Source of the DNA: Microbulbifer sp. YPW16
GTDB lineage: Bacteria; Pseudomonadota; Gammaproteobacteria; Pseudomonadales; Cellvibrionaceae
Assembly (NCBI RefSeq): GCF_021290385.1
Contig: NZ_CP089928.1
Span: 3,614,001 to 3,678,000 of the forward strand
DNA length: 64,000 bases
Direction of reading: 5' to 3'
Part shown: in pieces, positions 44,767 through 53,655 of the stretch
Layout of the letters: each line of letters begins with the position of its first letter
Position numbering within the stretch: the stretch's first letter is position 1
Notes under the pieces: generated by a model
Database searches by the model: none
The model's input: the letters and a program-made list of their open reading frames with translations, nothing else
What the model was told of the DNA's origin: nothing
Translations under genes and position numbers: made by a program

Positions 44767-45087
44767 GGGGCGCTCGCGGTTATTCCGGATTATTGTGCCC
44801 GCCGGTCGCCAGCATCCGGATAGTGCCGGTGGGCAGTATCAGGGCGGTGGTGCGCGGCGACAGCCCCGGACAGGCGGGGTACGTGTAAATGGTATCAGGG
44901 TACTACTTATTGGGTTTACCTTATGAAAGCCTGAGCGCCAGAATGTTCCCCACTTACCTTCTGGTTGTTTTTTAACCGTTTTCAGGCCGCTCTAATCGGC
45001 TTCCCGCCAGACCGGGCCATGCCCAGCCGGGCCCGAATACCCGGGGCCAGCGCCGGGCTGCTTATTTAACCCGGTACCCATGACGGA
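44767..45087. other. 321-base intergenic region
   Basis: This lies between two leftward genes. It should hold the promoter of the NlpC/P60 gene and the end of the DUF2306-like transcript. GC-rich inverted repeats near 45000-45060 could terminate the latter. No gene or RNA is recognised. Confidence 0.4.
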
Positions 45088-45750
45088 TTACCCGGCCTGG
45101 ACGGCTTCCAGTTTTCCCGGTGCATATTTCCAGTAGCAGTAGCCGATGCAGGTCCAGGCAGCCAGCAGTGGGAAGACAACTGTCTGTTCGAGGTTCAGGC
45201 CAATATTGATGCCCAGCCTCACCACAGCCATTGCGGTAAAGGTAAATGCCAGGATCATGCGCACCATATGCCGGCGAATCCAGAAGGGCCTTTCCCGATC
45301 CCGGTTTTTCCACAGGGCCAGGTCCTGGAACAGGATAAAACCAAAGGTGGTTGCCAGCAGGATGGGGCCAGCCTTGGGTGCCCCATCGATCGACAGGAAC
45401 CGGACAAATTGAATCGAGGTGAACAGGAACAGGAGCAGGGGAATGATGACCAGTAGCCGGTCCCAGAGAAAGGCAAACCTGCCATCGTTATTGATTGAAT
45501 TGATGGCACTGGGGATGCAGTACAGCACCGCAACGGTCATCACCAGTGCCAGGGGCAGGAATTTATAGGCCATGAAAATGGCGGTTGATATTGCCACCAG
45601 GATCATCAGGTAAGAAAAAACCTTTCCCGATGTGACATGAACGGGTGTCCCCTTTTTGGTGGAAAGCGCCACTATCCCGGCGGTAAAAGCGATAGAACCA
45701 AGCACCACGTGGATGAAATAGCTGAAGGGATCGAATGGTTCCCAGATCAT
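45088..45750 (-). CDS. DUF2306-like polytopic membrane protein
   Basis: A 220-residue inner-membrane protein with about seven hydrophobic segments. The start FSYFIHVVLGSIAFTAGIVAL with His14 and the following KGTPVHVTSGKVFSYLMILVAIS (shortened) resemble DUF2306 proteins, and WIRRHMVRMILAFTFTAMAV near residue 160 continues the pattern of conserved His and Arg at helix ends. Function is unknown; heme or quinone binding has been suggested for similar architectures, but nothing here proves it. It stands alone. Confidence 0.72.
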   Translation of the reverse strand: MIWEPFDPFSYFIHVVLGSIAFTAGIVALSTKKGTPVHVTSGKVFSYLMILVAISTAIFMAYKFLPLALVMTVAVLYCIPSAINSINNDGRFAFLWDRLLVIIPLLLFLFTSIQFVRFLSIDGAPKAGPILLATTFGFILFQDLALWKNRDRERPFWIRRHMVRMILAFTFTAMAVVRLGINIGLNLEQTVVFPLLAAWTCIGYCYWKYAPGKLEAVQAG

Positions 45751-45918
45751 CTTGTGCTCTCTACTAGATTTTATTTGAGCACTTAAATTAGCGATCCGGG
45801 GGCTGGACGGTCAATTGCATCCTTGCACAAACTTTGCGAGACAGTCAGTAAAGTAAGTTGTGGCGATTAAATGGCGTGAAAATCACTCGGTATGGCTGCG
45901 GTTGGTCATGCGCCCGGG

Positions 45919-46827
45919 TTATTTTCTCAAGTTGCGCGCCCCGAGTTCCTGCTGGATACAATCGATAAACCACCGGTAGCGGGAGGGCAGGGTATAGCGC
46001 CTGCGTTTTACCAGGAACAGTTCTTCATAGGTATCGTGTGCCAGCCGTGCGGTGACGATTTTCTCGCGCTCGGGAAAGCTGCGCACGGCGGATTCCGGAA
46101 GCACCGTAAAGCCGGTGCCCGCCGCAACGGCCACCAGGATCTGGTTGATCTGGTTGATCGAGCCACTGCGCGGAATACTTTGCAGCCCCTCGAATTCTTC
46201 CCCGTACGCGGCGGCCAGGACTTTCTGCGCATACTGGATGCCGTCCGGATGCTCCACAAATCCCAGCGCCTGCAGTTCCCCCAGCCGGGGGCGGGCCGGT
46301 GCGTCGAGCCTGGCGCTGGCGGGCAGGGTCAGGCACAGCTGCTGGGTGCCGATCGGGTCCTGGCTCAGCTCCGAGTGCTTGTCGGCAATGGTGGTGATAC
46401 CGATATCCATCTGGTCGGCGCGTATCAATTCGCGGATACGGCGGTTGGGTGTCGCCTCCAGCAGCACCTGCAGGCCCGGGTGCTGGCGCTGGTACTCCAG
46501 GAAGCGGGGATATAGCAATAGTGCCAGGCTGCCGGAACAGGCAATGCGGCACTGGCCGCTGTAGGGATCATCGCGCCCGATATGTTCCAGCAGGTCCCGT
46601 TCCTGGCGTGCGGCCCGCTCGGCAAATTCCGCCAGGGTGCGGCCGGCCTCGGTGAGCTCGAACTTCCTGCCGCTGCGCTCCAGCAGCTTCTGGCCCAGCT
46701 GGTTTTCCAGCTTGCGGATGTGCTGGCTGACCCCGGGCTGGGTCATATGTAGTTGTTCGGCAGTGCGGGTGAACTGGCCGGTGGCCACCAGGGTGCTGAA
46801 GGTCCTGAGCCAGTGGTAGTTGAGCAA
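45919..46827 (-). CDS. LysR-family transcriptional regulator
   Basis: A 302-residue regulator. The N-terminal winged helix-turn-helix (residues 1-60) reads through FTRTAEQLHMTQPGVSQHIRKLE shortened, followed by LLERSGRKFELTEAG. The rest is a two-lobed periplasmic-binding-like effector domain. It diverges from the VOC and DJ-1/PfpI genes, with 118 bases between starts containing two palindromes suited to a LysR tetramer. Control of those two genes and of itself is the expected arrangement. Confidence 0.92.
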   Translation of the reverse strand: MLNYHWLRTFSTLVATGQFTRTAEQLHMTQPGVSQHIRKLENQLGQKLLERSGRKFELTEAGRTLAEFAERAARQERDLLEHIGRDDPYSGQCRIACSGSLALLLYPRFLEYQRQHPGLQVLLEATPNRRIRELIRADQMDIGITTIADKHSELSQDPIGTQQLCLTLPASARLDAPARPRLGELQALGFVEHPDGIQYAQKVLAAAYGEEFEGLQSIPRSGSINQINQILVAVAAGTGFTVLPESAVRSFPEREKIVTARLAHDTYEELFLVKRRRYTLPSRYRWFIDCIQQELGARNLRK

Positions 46828-46845
46828 TTCGGTGTCCCCAAAAGT

Positions 46846-46882
46846 ATAACCTGGTGTTATGTGAGAGATTATAAATCATAAT
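46846..46882. promoter_or_regulatory. pair of dyad operators for the LysR regulator
   Basis: ATAACCTGGTGTTAT at 46846-46860 and ATTATAAATCATAAT at 46868-46882 are both perfect 5-5-5 palindromes, and their centres are 22 bases apart, two turns of the helix. They lie in the divergent LysR/VOC promoter region and fit the recognition and activation sites of LysR proteins. Confidence 0.6.
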
Positions 46883-46945
46883 TTTTTGCGCATCCTCATC
46901 CCGGTTACCATGGCGCTACTTTGAGTAACCGTCCCAGGAGTTGCA

Positions 46946-47452
46946 GTGAGCAAGACACCCTATCCCAGGAATTTCTCCCATATTGGTATTTCGGTCCCCG
47001 ATCTCGAGGCGGCAGTGCGCTTCTACACGGAAGTGCTGGGCTGGTACCTGATCATGCCGCCCACCACGATTACTGAGGATGACAGCGCAGTTGGCGTGAT
47101 GTGCACCGATGTATTCGGCCCGGGCTGGGGCGAATTCCGGATTGCCCACCTGTCCACTGGTGACCGTATCGGCGTTGAGCTGTTCCAGTTCCGCGGCCAG
47201 GAGAACCCGGAGGACAATTTCGAGTACTGGAAGACCGGCATCTTCCACTTCTGCGTACAGGACCCGAACCTGGAAGAGCTGGCAGAGAAGATCGAGGCGG
47301 CCGGTGGCAGGCGCCGTATGAAGGAGCCGCGCTATTACTACCCGGGGGAAAAGCCCTACCGCATGATCTATATGGAAGATCCCTTCGGCAATATCCTGGA
47401 AATCTACAGCCACAGCTATGAACTGACCTACGGCAGTGGCGCGTACCAGTAA
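46946..47452 (+). CDS. VOC superfamily protein (glyoxalase/bleomycin resistance-like)
   Basis: A 168-residue vicinal-oxygen-chelate protein. FSHIGISVPDLEAAVRFYTEVLGW (shortened) supplies the first metal-binding His near residue 11, IFHFCVQDPNLEEL near 94 the second, and the Glu of DPFGNILEIYSHSYE near 148 a third. The enzyme class covers lyases, dioxygenases and isomerases, and the substrate is not evident. A GTG start with CAGGAG six bases upstream is used. It is followed after 32 bases by a DJ-1/PfpI gene, probably in the same transcript under the divergent LysR protein. Confidence 0.87.
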   Translation: MSKTPYPRNFSHIGISVPDLEAAVRFYTEVLGWYLIMPPTTITEDDSAVGVMCTDVFGPGWGEFRIAHLSTGDRIGVELFQFRGQENPEDNFEYWKTGIFHFCVQDPNLEELAEKIEAAGGRRRMKEPRYYYPGEKPYRMIYMEDPFGNILEIYSHSYELTYGSGAYQ

Positions 47453-47484
47453 TCCACCTGAGCAATAAAGAGAGGACGCTGTAT

Positions 47485-48228
47485 ATGAAACTTATCAAGA
47501 CATTTGCGCTGTTATGCGCAGCCCTGTTCCTGTCCGTCACCGCCCAGGCAGAACAGCCGCGGGTACTGATGGTACTGACAAGCCACAGCGCCATGGGCGA
47601 CACCGGCGAGAAAACCGGTTACTGGCTGGGGGAGTTTACCCACCCCTATTACGTATTCCGCGACGCGGGGCTGCAGGTGGACGTGGCGAGTATTGAAGGT
47701 GGCGAGGCACCGATCGATGCGCGCAGCCTGGAGGAGAGCGATGCGGTCAACCAGCGTTTCCATAAAGACGACGAGGCCCAGAAGCTGGTGGCCAATACCC
47801 GCAAGCTGTCCTCGGTGGACCCCGCGGGTTACGACGCTATCGTCTTTGTGGGTGGCCACGGCACGGTGTGGGATTTCCCGGGCAACGATGACATAAGCCG
47901 GGTAGCCGGTTCCATTTACGCCAATGACGGCGTGGTGGCCGCAGTCTGCCATGGCCCGGCGGCACTGCTGGACCTGGAACTGCCGGATGGCAGCAGCCTG
48001 GTGGCCGGCAAGAAAGTGACCGGCTTTACCAACGAGGAAGAAGCGGCCGTCGAACTGACAGAAGTGGTGCCCTTCCTGCTGGAAGACAAGCTGAAAGAGC
48101 AGGGCGCGACCTTTAGCGAGGAACAGCCGTTTAGCAGCCATGTGGTTGTCGACGAGCGGCTGGTGACTGGCCAGAACCCGCAATCCGCCGCCGACCTTGG
48201 CAAGGCAGTGGTGAAGCTGCTGAAGTAA
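47485..48228 (+). CDS. exported DJ-1/PfpI family protein (Hsp31-like)
   Basis: A 247-residue class I glutamine-amidotransferase-like protein. A signal peptide ending near AQAEQ exports it, which is unusual for this mostly cytosolic family. The nucleophile elbow AAVCHGPAAL has Cys155, VGGHGTVWDFPGN near 117 forms the neighbouring loop, and LGEFTHPYYVFRDAG near 48 contains the conserved Glu. Relatives act as glyoxalase III, protein deglycase or chaperone. Pairing with a VOC protein would fit an aldehyde or glyoxal stress role, but that is inference. AGAGAGGA precedes the ATG. Confidence 0.85.
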   Translation: MKLIKTFALLCAALFLSVTAQAEQPRVLMVLTSHSAMGDTGEKTGYWLGEFTHPYYVFRDAGLQVDVASIEGGEAPIDARSLEESDAVNQRFHKDDEAQKLVANTRKLSSVDPAGYDAIVFVGGHGTVWDFPGNDDISRVAGSIYANDGVVAAVCHGPAALLDLELPDGSSLVAGKKVTGFTNEEEAAVELTEVVPFLLEDKLKEQGATFSEEQPFSSHVVVDERLVTGQNPQSAADLGKAVVKLLK

Positions 48229-48238
48229 TCGGGTTGAT

Positions 48239-48256
48239 AGGGGCACGGAGGCCCCT
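48239..48256 (+). terminator. hairpin after the DJ-1/PfpI gene
   Basis: A six-base perfect stem AGGGGC/GCCCCT with a six-base loop, ten bases after the stop and close to the end of the convergent ceramidase-like gene. The T run is short (TT). Confidence 0.45.
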
Positions 48257-48266
48257 TCCGGCGATA

Positions 48267-49553
48267 CTAGTCCCCGTCCGGGCTCCCTTTCGACAGTTCC
48301 TCCAGTCTCTCGAGCGCCTTGCGGACATGTGTTTCACCGGTACTGGCGTCGACCACAGACGACGGTTCCTCTGCACCGTAACCACCCAGTGCCGCATCGG
48401 CAGCGGTAGGCACATAGCGCAAGTCACCGTTACTCATACCAACGAAGAGTGTGGTTTCCACCGGGCTGCCGCTCTTCAACTGCCTGCCGAGTGCGTCGAA
48501 GTATTCACCGGGGAAACTCACCAGCGAAATATCCGGTGTGAGCATTAGCAATCCCAGTTCGGCCTCGGGGTCCCGCATGCGGATGGTGTCAAACCGGAAA
48601 TGGCCCCGGCCCTTGAACTGCTGCAGGTTCCGCAGTGCCCGCACAGCGTTGCCCGACAGGACCTCGCCCAGCCGCCGGGCCTGCGCCCCGGCTGCGGAAA
48701 AGGGTTTGGTATCCGCGTGGTAGGGGTTTACATCGCCCGCGGCACCCAGGAAAAACATGGAGTGGCCACCAAATTCCCGCTTGAAGGCGCTGCGCAGGTA
48801 ACCCGGATAGTCCGCGGACACCAGTGCGCGCTGCAGGTCCATGGTCACCACCGGGTGGGCGCTGTAGTTGAAAATTGTCAGGAAGGGGTGCCCGTCCCCG
48901 TCACGCAGGTGGACAATCCCCAGCGTGTCATCGACCGGGCGATTGGGAATCCTGCCTGGGTTGGTCCATAACATTTCCACCCCGTCTTCCCGGATAATCC
49001 TGCGGTTGTAGGCTTCATCGACCTGAACCCGGGTGGCACCGATGGTAACCGGCTGCATTTGTTCTTCCGCTTGTGCAACGCTGGTGAGGATGCTGTCGCG
49101 CACCCGGGCCATCGACTCATCCACCAGGTAGCCGCCGTGGGTGTGGGTGGCGGCGATCATCACATGGTCGAATCCCCGCTCCTGCAGTTGCTGTTTCAGC
49201 ACACGGAAATCCGGTTCTCCCAGCGCCAGCAGGTCCGCCGAAACCAGTGCGACCCTGTGGCTGCCATCCGACAGCGCGGCAGCCTGGATATAGAGGGGAT
49301 CGCCAATGGACTGGACCTTCCCGGTCCCGCCGCCGACCAACCCCAGGGTATCGCCTACCTGCGTTGTGATTTCTGATTCGGCAAAGCCCGCCATGTAGCC
49401 TGCGGAATAAGCCAGGGGCGCGAAGGCCAGGAGTGCGAGTAGCAACAGAAGTGGAACGGGCATGGCCGTCGAGGCCCCCTTCGAGTGTTTGTCTGGTTTC
49501 CGAATGACGACCATCACCTTACCCGGGCACGCTGATCCCGGCCACAGTCTCAT
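48267..49553 (-). CDS. neutral/alkaline ceramidase-like secreted hydrolase
   Basis: A 428-residue exported protein related to the N-terminal catalytic domain of neutral ceramidases, which split ceramide into sphingosine and fatty acid. Family-like motifs are ADLLALGEP near 108, the zinc site ATHTHGGYL near 136, NYSAHPVVT near 232, and FLGAAGDVNP near 272. It lacks the second domain, being about 200 residues shorter than full neutral ceramidases. The ATG at 49553 overlaps the upstream stop (ATGA), suggesting coupling; an ATG at 49463 gives a more typical signal peptide (MPVPLLLLLALLAFAPLAY). It forms an operon with the CPBP protease. Confidence 0.8.
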   Translation of the reverse strand: MRLWPGSACPGKVMVVIRKPDKHSKGASTAMPVPLLLLLALLAFAPLAYSAGYMAGFAESEITTQVGDTLGLVGGGTGKVQSIGDPLYIQAAALSDGSHRVALVSADLLALGEPDFRVLKQQLQERGFDHVMIAATHTHGGYLVDESMARVRDSILTSVAQAEEQMQPVTIGATRVQVDEAYNRRIIREDGVEMLWTNPGRIPNRPVDDTLGIVHLRDGDGHPFLTIFNYSAHPVVTMDLQRALVSADYPGYLRSAFKREFGGHSMFFLGAAGDVNPYHADTKPFSAAGAQARRLGEVLSGNAVRALRNLQQFKGRGHFRFDTIRMRDPEAELGLLMLTPDISLVSFPGEYFDALGRQLKSGSPVETTLFVGMSNGDLRYVPTAADAALGGYGAEEPSSVVDASTGETHVRKALERLEELSKGSPDGD

Positions 49554-50326
49554 TGGCTGCCTGCTACCATGGCAGCGTAGGCCAACCCGTTACCCACCAT
49601 ATGCGCCACGATGGGCGGCCACAGGGAGCCGCTGAACCAGTAGAGCGCGCACAGGGCCAGTGCCATCAGCGCGGCGCTGATGGCCTGGGGTGGGATGATA
49701 TGCATGGCCCCGAAGATCAGTGAGCTGACCAGCATCGCCAGCCATACCGGCCGGTGCCCTGTCATCCAGGTAAACAGGAAGCCGCGGAAGAATGCCTCCT
49801 CGGCTACCGGGGTCAGCACCACCGTGCAGAGGCCCAGCGCAATGCCAACCACCAGGCCGCCATCCGGGGTGCCATAGGGGTTGGCCATAAACACTGCCCA
49901 GTCCGGCACCGCCACCGCCATCCAGCGGGCCAGGCCCAGCCGCAACAGTAGCCCGGCAATGGCGACCAGTACCGCGAGGAGTATCCAGCCCCAGGTGGTG
50001 GGGCGGAAGCCGAGGGTGGCCCAGCCCAGGCCCCTGGTGCGCAACGCCAGCCAGAGTACCCCCAGCAGCAGGGCGGCCTTGGTGAGCTGCATGGTCAGCA
50101 GGAGGTGCTGGGGCAGGCCGGGCCCGTCGCCCAGGTAGGCGTTGAAGCCGATGGTGTGTTTGACCAGCAGCATATGGGCGGCACTGGCGGCGGTATAGAG
50201 CAGGGCGAAGCTGCCCAGGACCAACAGGCCACCGGGAAATCGCCAGGGAGAGGTGGGTCGTTGCAGCAGCCGGGCTTGTGCCATTCCATGGTCTCTCGGG
50301 CTGGGGTGCGCGGTGTTCGCGGGCAC
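49550..50326 (-). CDS. CPBP family intramembrane glutamic-type protease
   Basis: A 258-residue membrane protein with about seven hydrophobic segments. CPBP (Abi) motifs are AEEAFFRGFLF near residue 176, with the catalytic Glu pair and Arg, FGAMHIIPPQ near 208, and IVAHMVGNGLAYA near 243. Such proteases process prenylated or small peptides, and some provide bacteriocin self-immunity. Met15 (50284) is an alternative start. Its stop overlaps the start of the ceramidase-like gene, so the two are coupled. Confidence 0.88.
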   Translation of the reverse strand: MPANTAHPSPRDHGMAQARLLQRPTSPWRFPGGLLVLGSFALLYTAASAAHMLLVKHTIGFNAYLGDGPGLPQHLLLTMQLTKAALLLGVLWLALRTRGLGWATLGFRPTTWGWILLAVLVAIAGLLLRLGLARWMAVAVPDWAVFMANPYGTPDGGLVVGIALGLCTVVLTPVAEEAFFRGFLFTWMTGHRPVWLAMLVSSLIFGAMHIIPPQAISAALMALALCALYWFSGSLWPPIVAHMVGNGLAYAAMVAGSQ

Positions 50327-50410
50327 CGGTATCGGGATTACCGCATGCAGGGCCGGTCCTGCAGGGTGCTGCCGGCCGCGTCGGGATAGGTGGACGCAAC
50401 ATGGCTGGTG

Positions 50411-50821
50411 TCAGGCGGTTACCGCCTCCACATGCCGCTTGAGGTTGTCCAGGATAGCCTGCCAGCCCTCCCGCTGCTGCTCGATGGAGTGGCTGCCCTC
50501 GCTGTCGAAGGTTACCCGCACAGTGACGGTGTCCCCGTTCTCGATAAACTCCACCTGCGCCTCGCGATCGCCAAATGTGTATTCGATCAGGCTGTTCTCG
50601 ACAAGACGGGTATAGGTGCCTGCAAAATCGAACCCGATGCTGCCGTCCTTGGCTTCCATGCGCCAGCAGAAGCTGCCGCCCTCGCGCAGGTCCACGGTGG
50701 CGCGGGTCGTGTGCCAGTCGGCGGAGGCGGCATTCCACTGGGTGATGTCCGCCGGTGTTGTGTAGGCCTTCCAGGCCCGGGTAACCGGGCAATTCACCTG
50801 GGTTTCTACGGATATTTTCAT
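50411..50821 (-). CDS. SRPBCC/AHSA1 family protein
   Basis: A 136-residue Bet v1-like single-domain protein. ISVETQVNCPVTRAWKAYTTPADITQWNAAS (shortened) and GSFCWRMEAKDGSIGFDFAGTY are typical of the AHSA1 group, followed by EVEFIENGD-like strands and a final long helix (EGWQAILDNLKRHVEA). These proteins bind hydrophobic ligands or activate Hsp90 relatives, but the role of small bacterial members is mostly unknown. It stands between the CPBP gene (85 bases) and the upstream membrane protein gene. Confidence 0.87.
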   Translation of the reverse strand: MKISVETQVNCPVTRAWKAYTTPADITQWNAASADWHTTRATVDLREGGSFCWRMEAKDGSIGFDFAGTYTRLVENSLIEYTFGDREAQVEFIENGDTVTVRVTFDSEGSHSIEQQREGWQAILDNLKRHVEAVTA

Positions 50822-50923
50822 GCTGATTCGTCCTTGAATGTATTTACCCTGGACCGCCCTGCGCGAGGTTTTTCGCGTCAGGCAACATATGGACTACCAC
50901 CTGATCCCAATGGTGCCAAATTC

Positions 50924-51649
50924 CTATTGAAACCAGAATACTGCCGATTGCCCGAAAGCGGTCATTGGGATTACGGCGGCAAACAGAATCAGGGATACGA
51001 AATAGGCCGCCGAGCCCCACAGGTAAACCGGATGCACCTTGCGGTACTGCACCAGTTCATAGCAGATTGGCGTCAACAGGAGCACCAGCAGGCACAGGAA
51101 AGTAAACGCGCCCTCATGGATTGGCTGGCCATCGAAAGCGGCGATACGGCTGGTGGCCGCGGTCATCATGGCGATGGTGGCGAGCAGGACAAATCGCTTG
51201 TGCAGTTGCAACTGTTTGCGAAAGGCCATGCCCAGGACAATGAAGGCCGCAAAACTCAGGACCAGGTGAAAATTGGCCCAGACGCCTGAAGCCTGGAGGA
51301 TCAGTGGGCCGACCTCGTCCGTGGGAGTGAACTCATTGGCAAAATGCGCCGTCATGATACTGCCATTGATGACAATGGCGATGGCCAGGAACAGGCCGAT
51401 AAAACCCATGGTGCGGTGTGCCCGAAAGCTGAGGCTTTTTGCCGCAATGGCCTGTGCGCAGAACAGCAGGTACCAGGCGGAGAAGGTGAAGCCGTGGATG
51501 ATACGTGTGGTATCCAGCTTCGGGTTGGGTTCCGTGAGTGGGGTAAAGAAGAATGTGGGACCGAAGCCAACGAGATTGATCAATAGCAGGGCGAATGCCA
51601 TGCCCAGAAAGAGTGTGAAACCCTCGTTATTGTAATTGTTGGTTTCCAT
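50924..51649 (-). CDS. seven-helix membrane protein of unknown function
   Basis: A 241-residue membrane protein with about seven hydrophobic segments starting near residues 14, 48, 78, 118, 145, 178 and 208. RAHRTMGFIGLFLAIAIVI near 77 and HKRFVLLATIAMMTAATSR near 150 have basic residues at helix starts in a pattern like DUF2306 and related cytochrome-like proteins, but the family is not certain. No catalytic motif was seen. It is a single gene with 207 bases before the glutamine synthetase-like gene. Confidence 0.65.
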   Translation of the reverse strand: METNNYNNEGFTLFLGMAFALLLINLVGFGPTFFFTPLTEPNPKLDTTRIIHGFTFSAWYLLFCAQAIAAKSLSFRAHRTMGFIGLFLAIAIVINGSIMTAHFANEFTPTDEVGPLILQASGVWANFHLVLSFAAFIVLGMAFRKQLQLHKRFVLLATIAMMTAATSRIAAFDGQPIHEGAFTFLCLLVLLLTPICYELVQYRKVHPVYLWGSAAYFVSLILFAAVIPMTAFGQSAVFWFQ

Positions 51650-51856
51650 TGTATTTTCTTCCCATTTCTTGGTTGTTTCTATTCTCTGTTGTTATTTTTC
51701 CCATGGGCCGGGGCTGACCCTCCAGGAGGGCCAGTAAATATGCATGGATATATCCCAGAATACTATGAAATATAAATAATGCTCAAAGCAAACTCGGCTC
51801 CCGGGCACCGGGTGCTTTACCCAACCCGGCCCCGGTGAGACTTACGAAAACGCCTG

Positions 51857-53245
51857 CTAGACGTTCAGCAACAGGTGCTCCCGTTCCCACGGCGAGATCT
51901 CCCGGTGGAACTGACGCAGCTCCTCCATTTTGACTTCCGCATACAGCTGGCAGAAGTTCCTGCCCAGTGTCTCGTGAATATCCTCCGCATCTTCGAAGAT
52001 GCGCAGTGCCTCATCGAAGGTGGTGGGGATATACGACTGGGCCTGCTGCTCGTCGTCCAGTTCACCCTCGGCCGGTGCGCTCGGTTCGACCCGGTTCACC
52101 ATGCCCAGGTAACCGCAGGCCAGGCTCGCGGCAATGGCAAGGTATGGATTGGTATCCACCCCGATCACGCGGTTCTCCAGCCGACGGTCCTGCGCGCCGG
52201 AATGGGGTACCCGCAGTCCTGTGGCACGATTGTCATAACCCCAGGCGGTATTGGTAGGCGCGCTGGAATTGGCTTCCGACTCGAATCGCCGGTAGGAATT
52301 CACATTCGGGGCAATAAACGGCATTACCTCGATCAGGTGCTTCTGGGTGCCGCCAACGAAATAGCGGAACAGGTCCGTCGCATTGCCCTGCTCATCGGAG
52401 AAGATATTCTGCCCGCTGGCGATGTCCACCACGCTCTGGTGCACATGCATGGCACTGCCGGGTTGGTCGCGCATGGGCTTGGCCATAAAGGTGGCGAACA
52501 TGCCGTTTTTCAGCGCCGCCTCCTTGATGATGCGCTTGAAGTAGAATACCTGGTCCGCGAGCAGCAGCGGGTCGCCATGGGTGAGGTTGAACTCCACCTG
52601 GCCGGCGCCGTCCTCCTGGATCACCGAGTCGATATGCAGGCCGGCGGCCTCGGCAAAGTCATAGATGTTATCGATCACCGGGCCGTACTCATCCACGGCA
52701 CTCATCGAATAGGACTGCAGTGCTGTTCCGGAGCGGCCGCTGCGCCCCACGGGGGGCTGGATCGGCTCGTTGGGATCGACATTCGGCTTGGTCAGGTAAA
52801 ACTCCAGTTCCGGCGCGATGACCGGTTTCCAGCCGTGTTGTTCATACAAACCGATGATGTGCTTGAGTACATTGCGCGGTGCACAGAAGATCGGCTTGCC
52901 GTCGAAGTCCCGCAGGTCGTGGATGATCTGCAGCGTGGGCTGCTTCGCCCAGGGGGCCGCCATTGCGGTGGACATGTCGGGCACCAGCACCATATCGCTC
53001 TCGGCCCACTGGTTAGCGATATCCATCTCCACATCCTGGCCGGTAATGGTCTGGTAAAAAATGGAGATCGGCAGGAAGATCGGCTTGTCCGGTGAGAAGT
53101 TCTTCTGGGGCATCGCCTTGCCCCGGGACATACCGTTCAGGTCGGGGATGATGCATTCCACCTCATCCAGCCTGCGGCCATTGCGATAGGCCTGGAAGGC
53201 TGCGGGTAATTCGTCCAGCCAGGAAGGGCTATCAGACTGACTCAT
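51857..53245 (-). CDS. puuA: glutamine synthetase family protein, gamma-glutamylputrescine synthetase-like
   Basis: A 462-residue GS-superfamily ligase joining glutamate to an amine with ATP. Diagnostic parts are IIPDLNGMSRGKAMP near residue 28, APELEFYLTKPN near 133 with metal-binding Glu, ITDEDGAGQVEFNLTHGDPLLLADQ-type region near 208 (VIQEDGAGQVEFNL here), GSAMHVHQSV near 258, and NSYRRFESEANSS near 310. The NPYLAIAASLACGYLG tail fits PuuA better than GlnA. No other puu genes lie next to it, so polyamine use is inferred from similarity only. Confidence 0.85.
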   Translation of the reverse strand: MSQSDSPSWLDELPAAFQAYRNGRRLDEVECIIPDLNGMSRGKAMPQKNFSPDKPIFLPISIFYQTITGQDVEMDIANQWAESDMVLVPDMSTAMAAPWAKQPTLQIIHDLRDFDGKPIFCAPRNVLKHIIGLYEQHGWKPVIAPELEFYLTKPNVDPNEPIQPPVGRSGRSGTALQSYSMSAVDEYGPVIDNIYDFAEAAGLHIDSVIQEDGAGQVEFNLTHGDPLLLADQVFYFKRIIKEAALKNGMFATFMAKPMRDQPGSAMHVHQSVVDIASGQNIFSDEQGNATDLFRYFVGGTQKHLIEVMPFIAPNVNSYRRFESEANSSAPTNTAWGYDNRATGLRVPHSGAQDRRLENRVIGVDTNPYLAIAASLACGYLGMVNRVEPSAPAEGELDDEQQAQSYIPTTFDEALRIFEDAEDIHETLGRNFCQLYAEVKMEELRQFHREISPWEREHLLLNV

Positions 53246-53655
53246 GGTGACTCCGGCGCGGAATGAATTGTGCGCACAGTGTAACCGAATTGCTGTTCAC
53301 GGGCGCGGCCAGGAGGCACGCTGGAAATACGCGCTGGAGTGTCAAGGTGGGGAGGCTGGATGGTAGGCTGAATGGGAAGGCCTGCCGGGGAGGCGCCACA
53401 GGGATTGTTGTGCTACCTCTCAATAGGTTAATTCCCTGAATCGGGGTGTGGTTATGGCGGATAAGGCGCTATGGTCAAATAAACGCCAGGAACTGATAGT
53501 TACCCACTGGCCTGTTCCAATTTCCCTGTGTTCATCGGTGTAATCGAGCACCCCGGTAACCAGGAGGAGAGCGGCCAGTCGATATCCCGGGGTATCTATT
53601 TCGGGCCATTATATTCTCGCACCCAAATACCGTTCGCGATCGGCTGGTCATCACT
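53246..53655. other. 410-base divergent intergenic region
   Basis: This separates the leftward puuA-like gene from the rightward antiporter gene and should contain both promoters. No small gene, RNA or riboswitch was recognised. The antiporter leader includes an A/G-rich CCAGGAGGAGAG near 53560, too far from the ATG to be its ribosome binding site. Confidence 0.4.

Noticed and set aside
51875..53095. 406-codon rightward frame opposite puuA
   Set aside because: Antisense to a conserved enzyme; composition is that of a complementary-strand frame.
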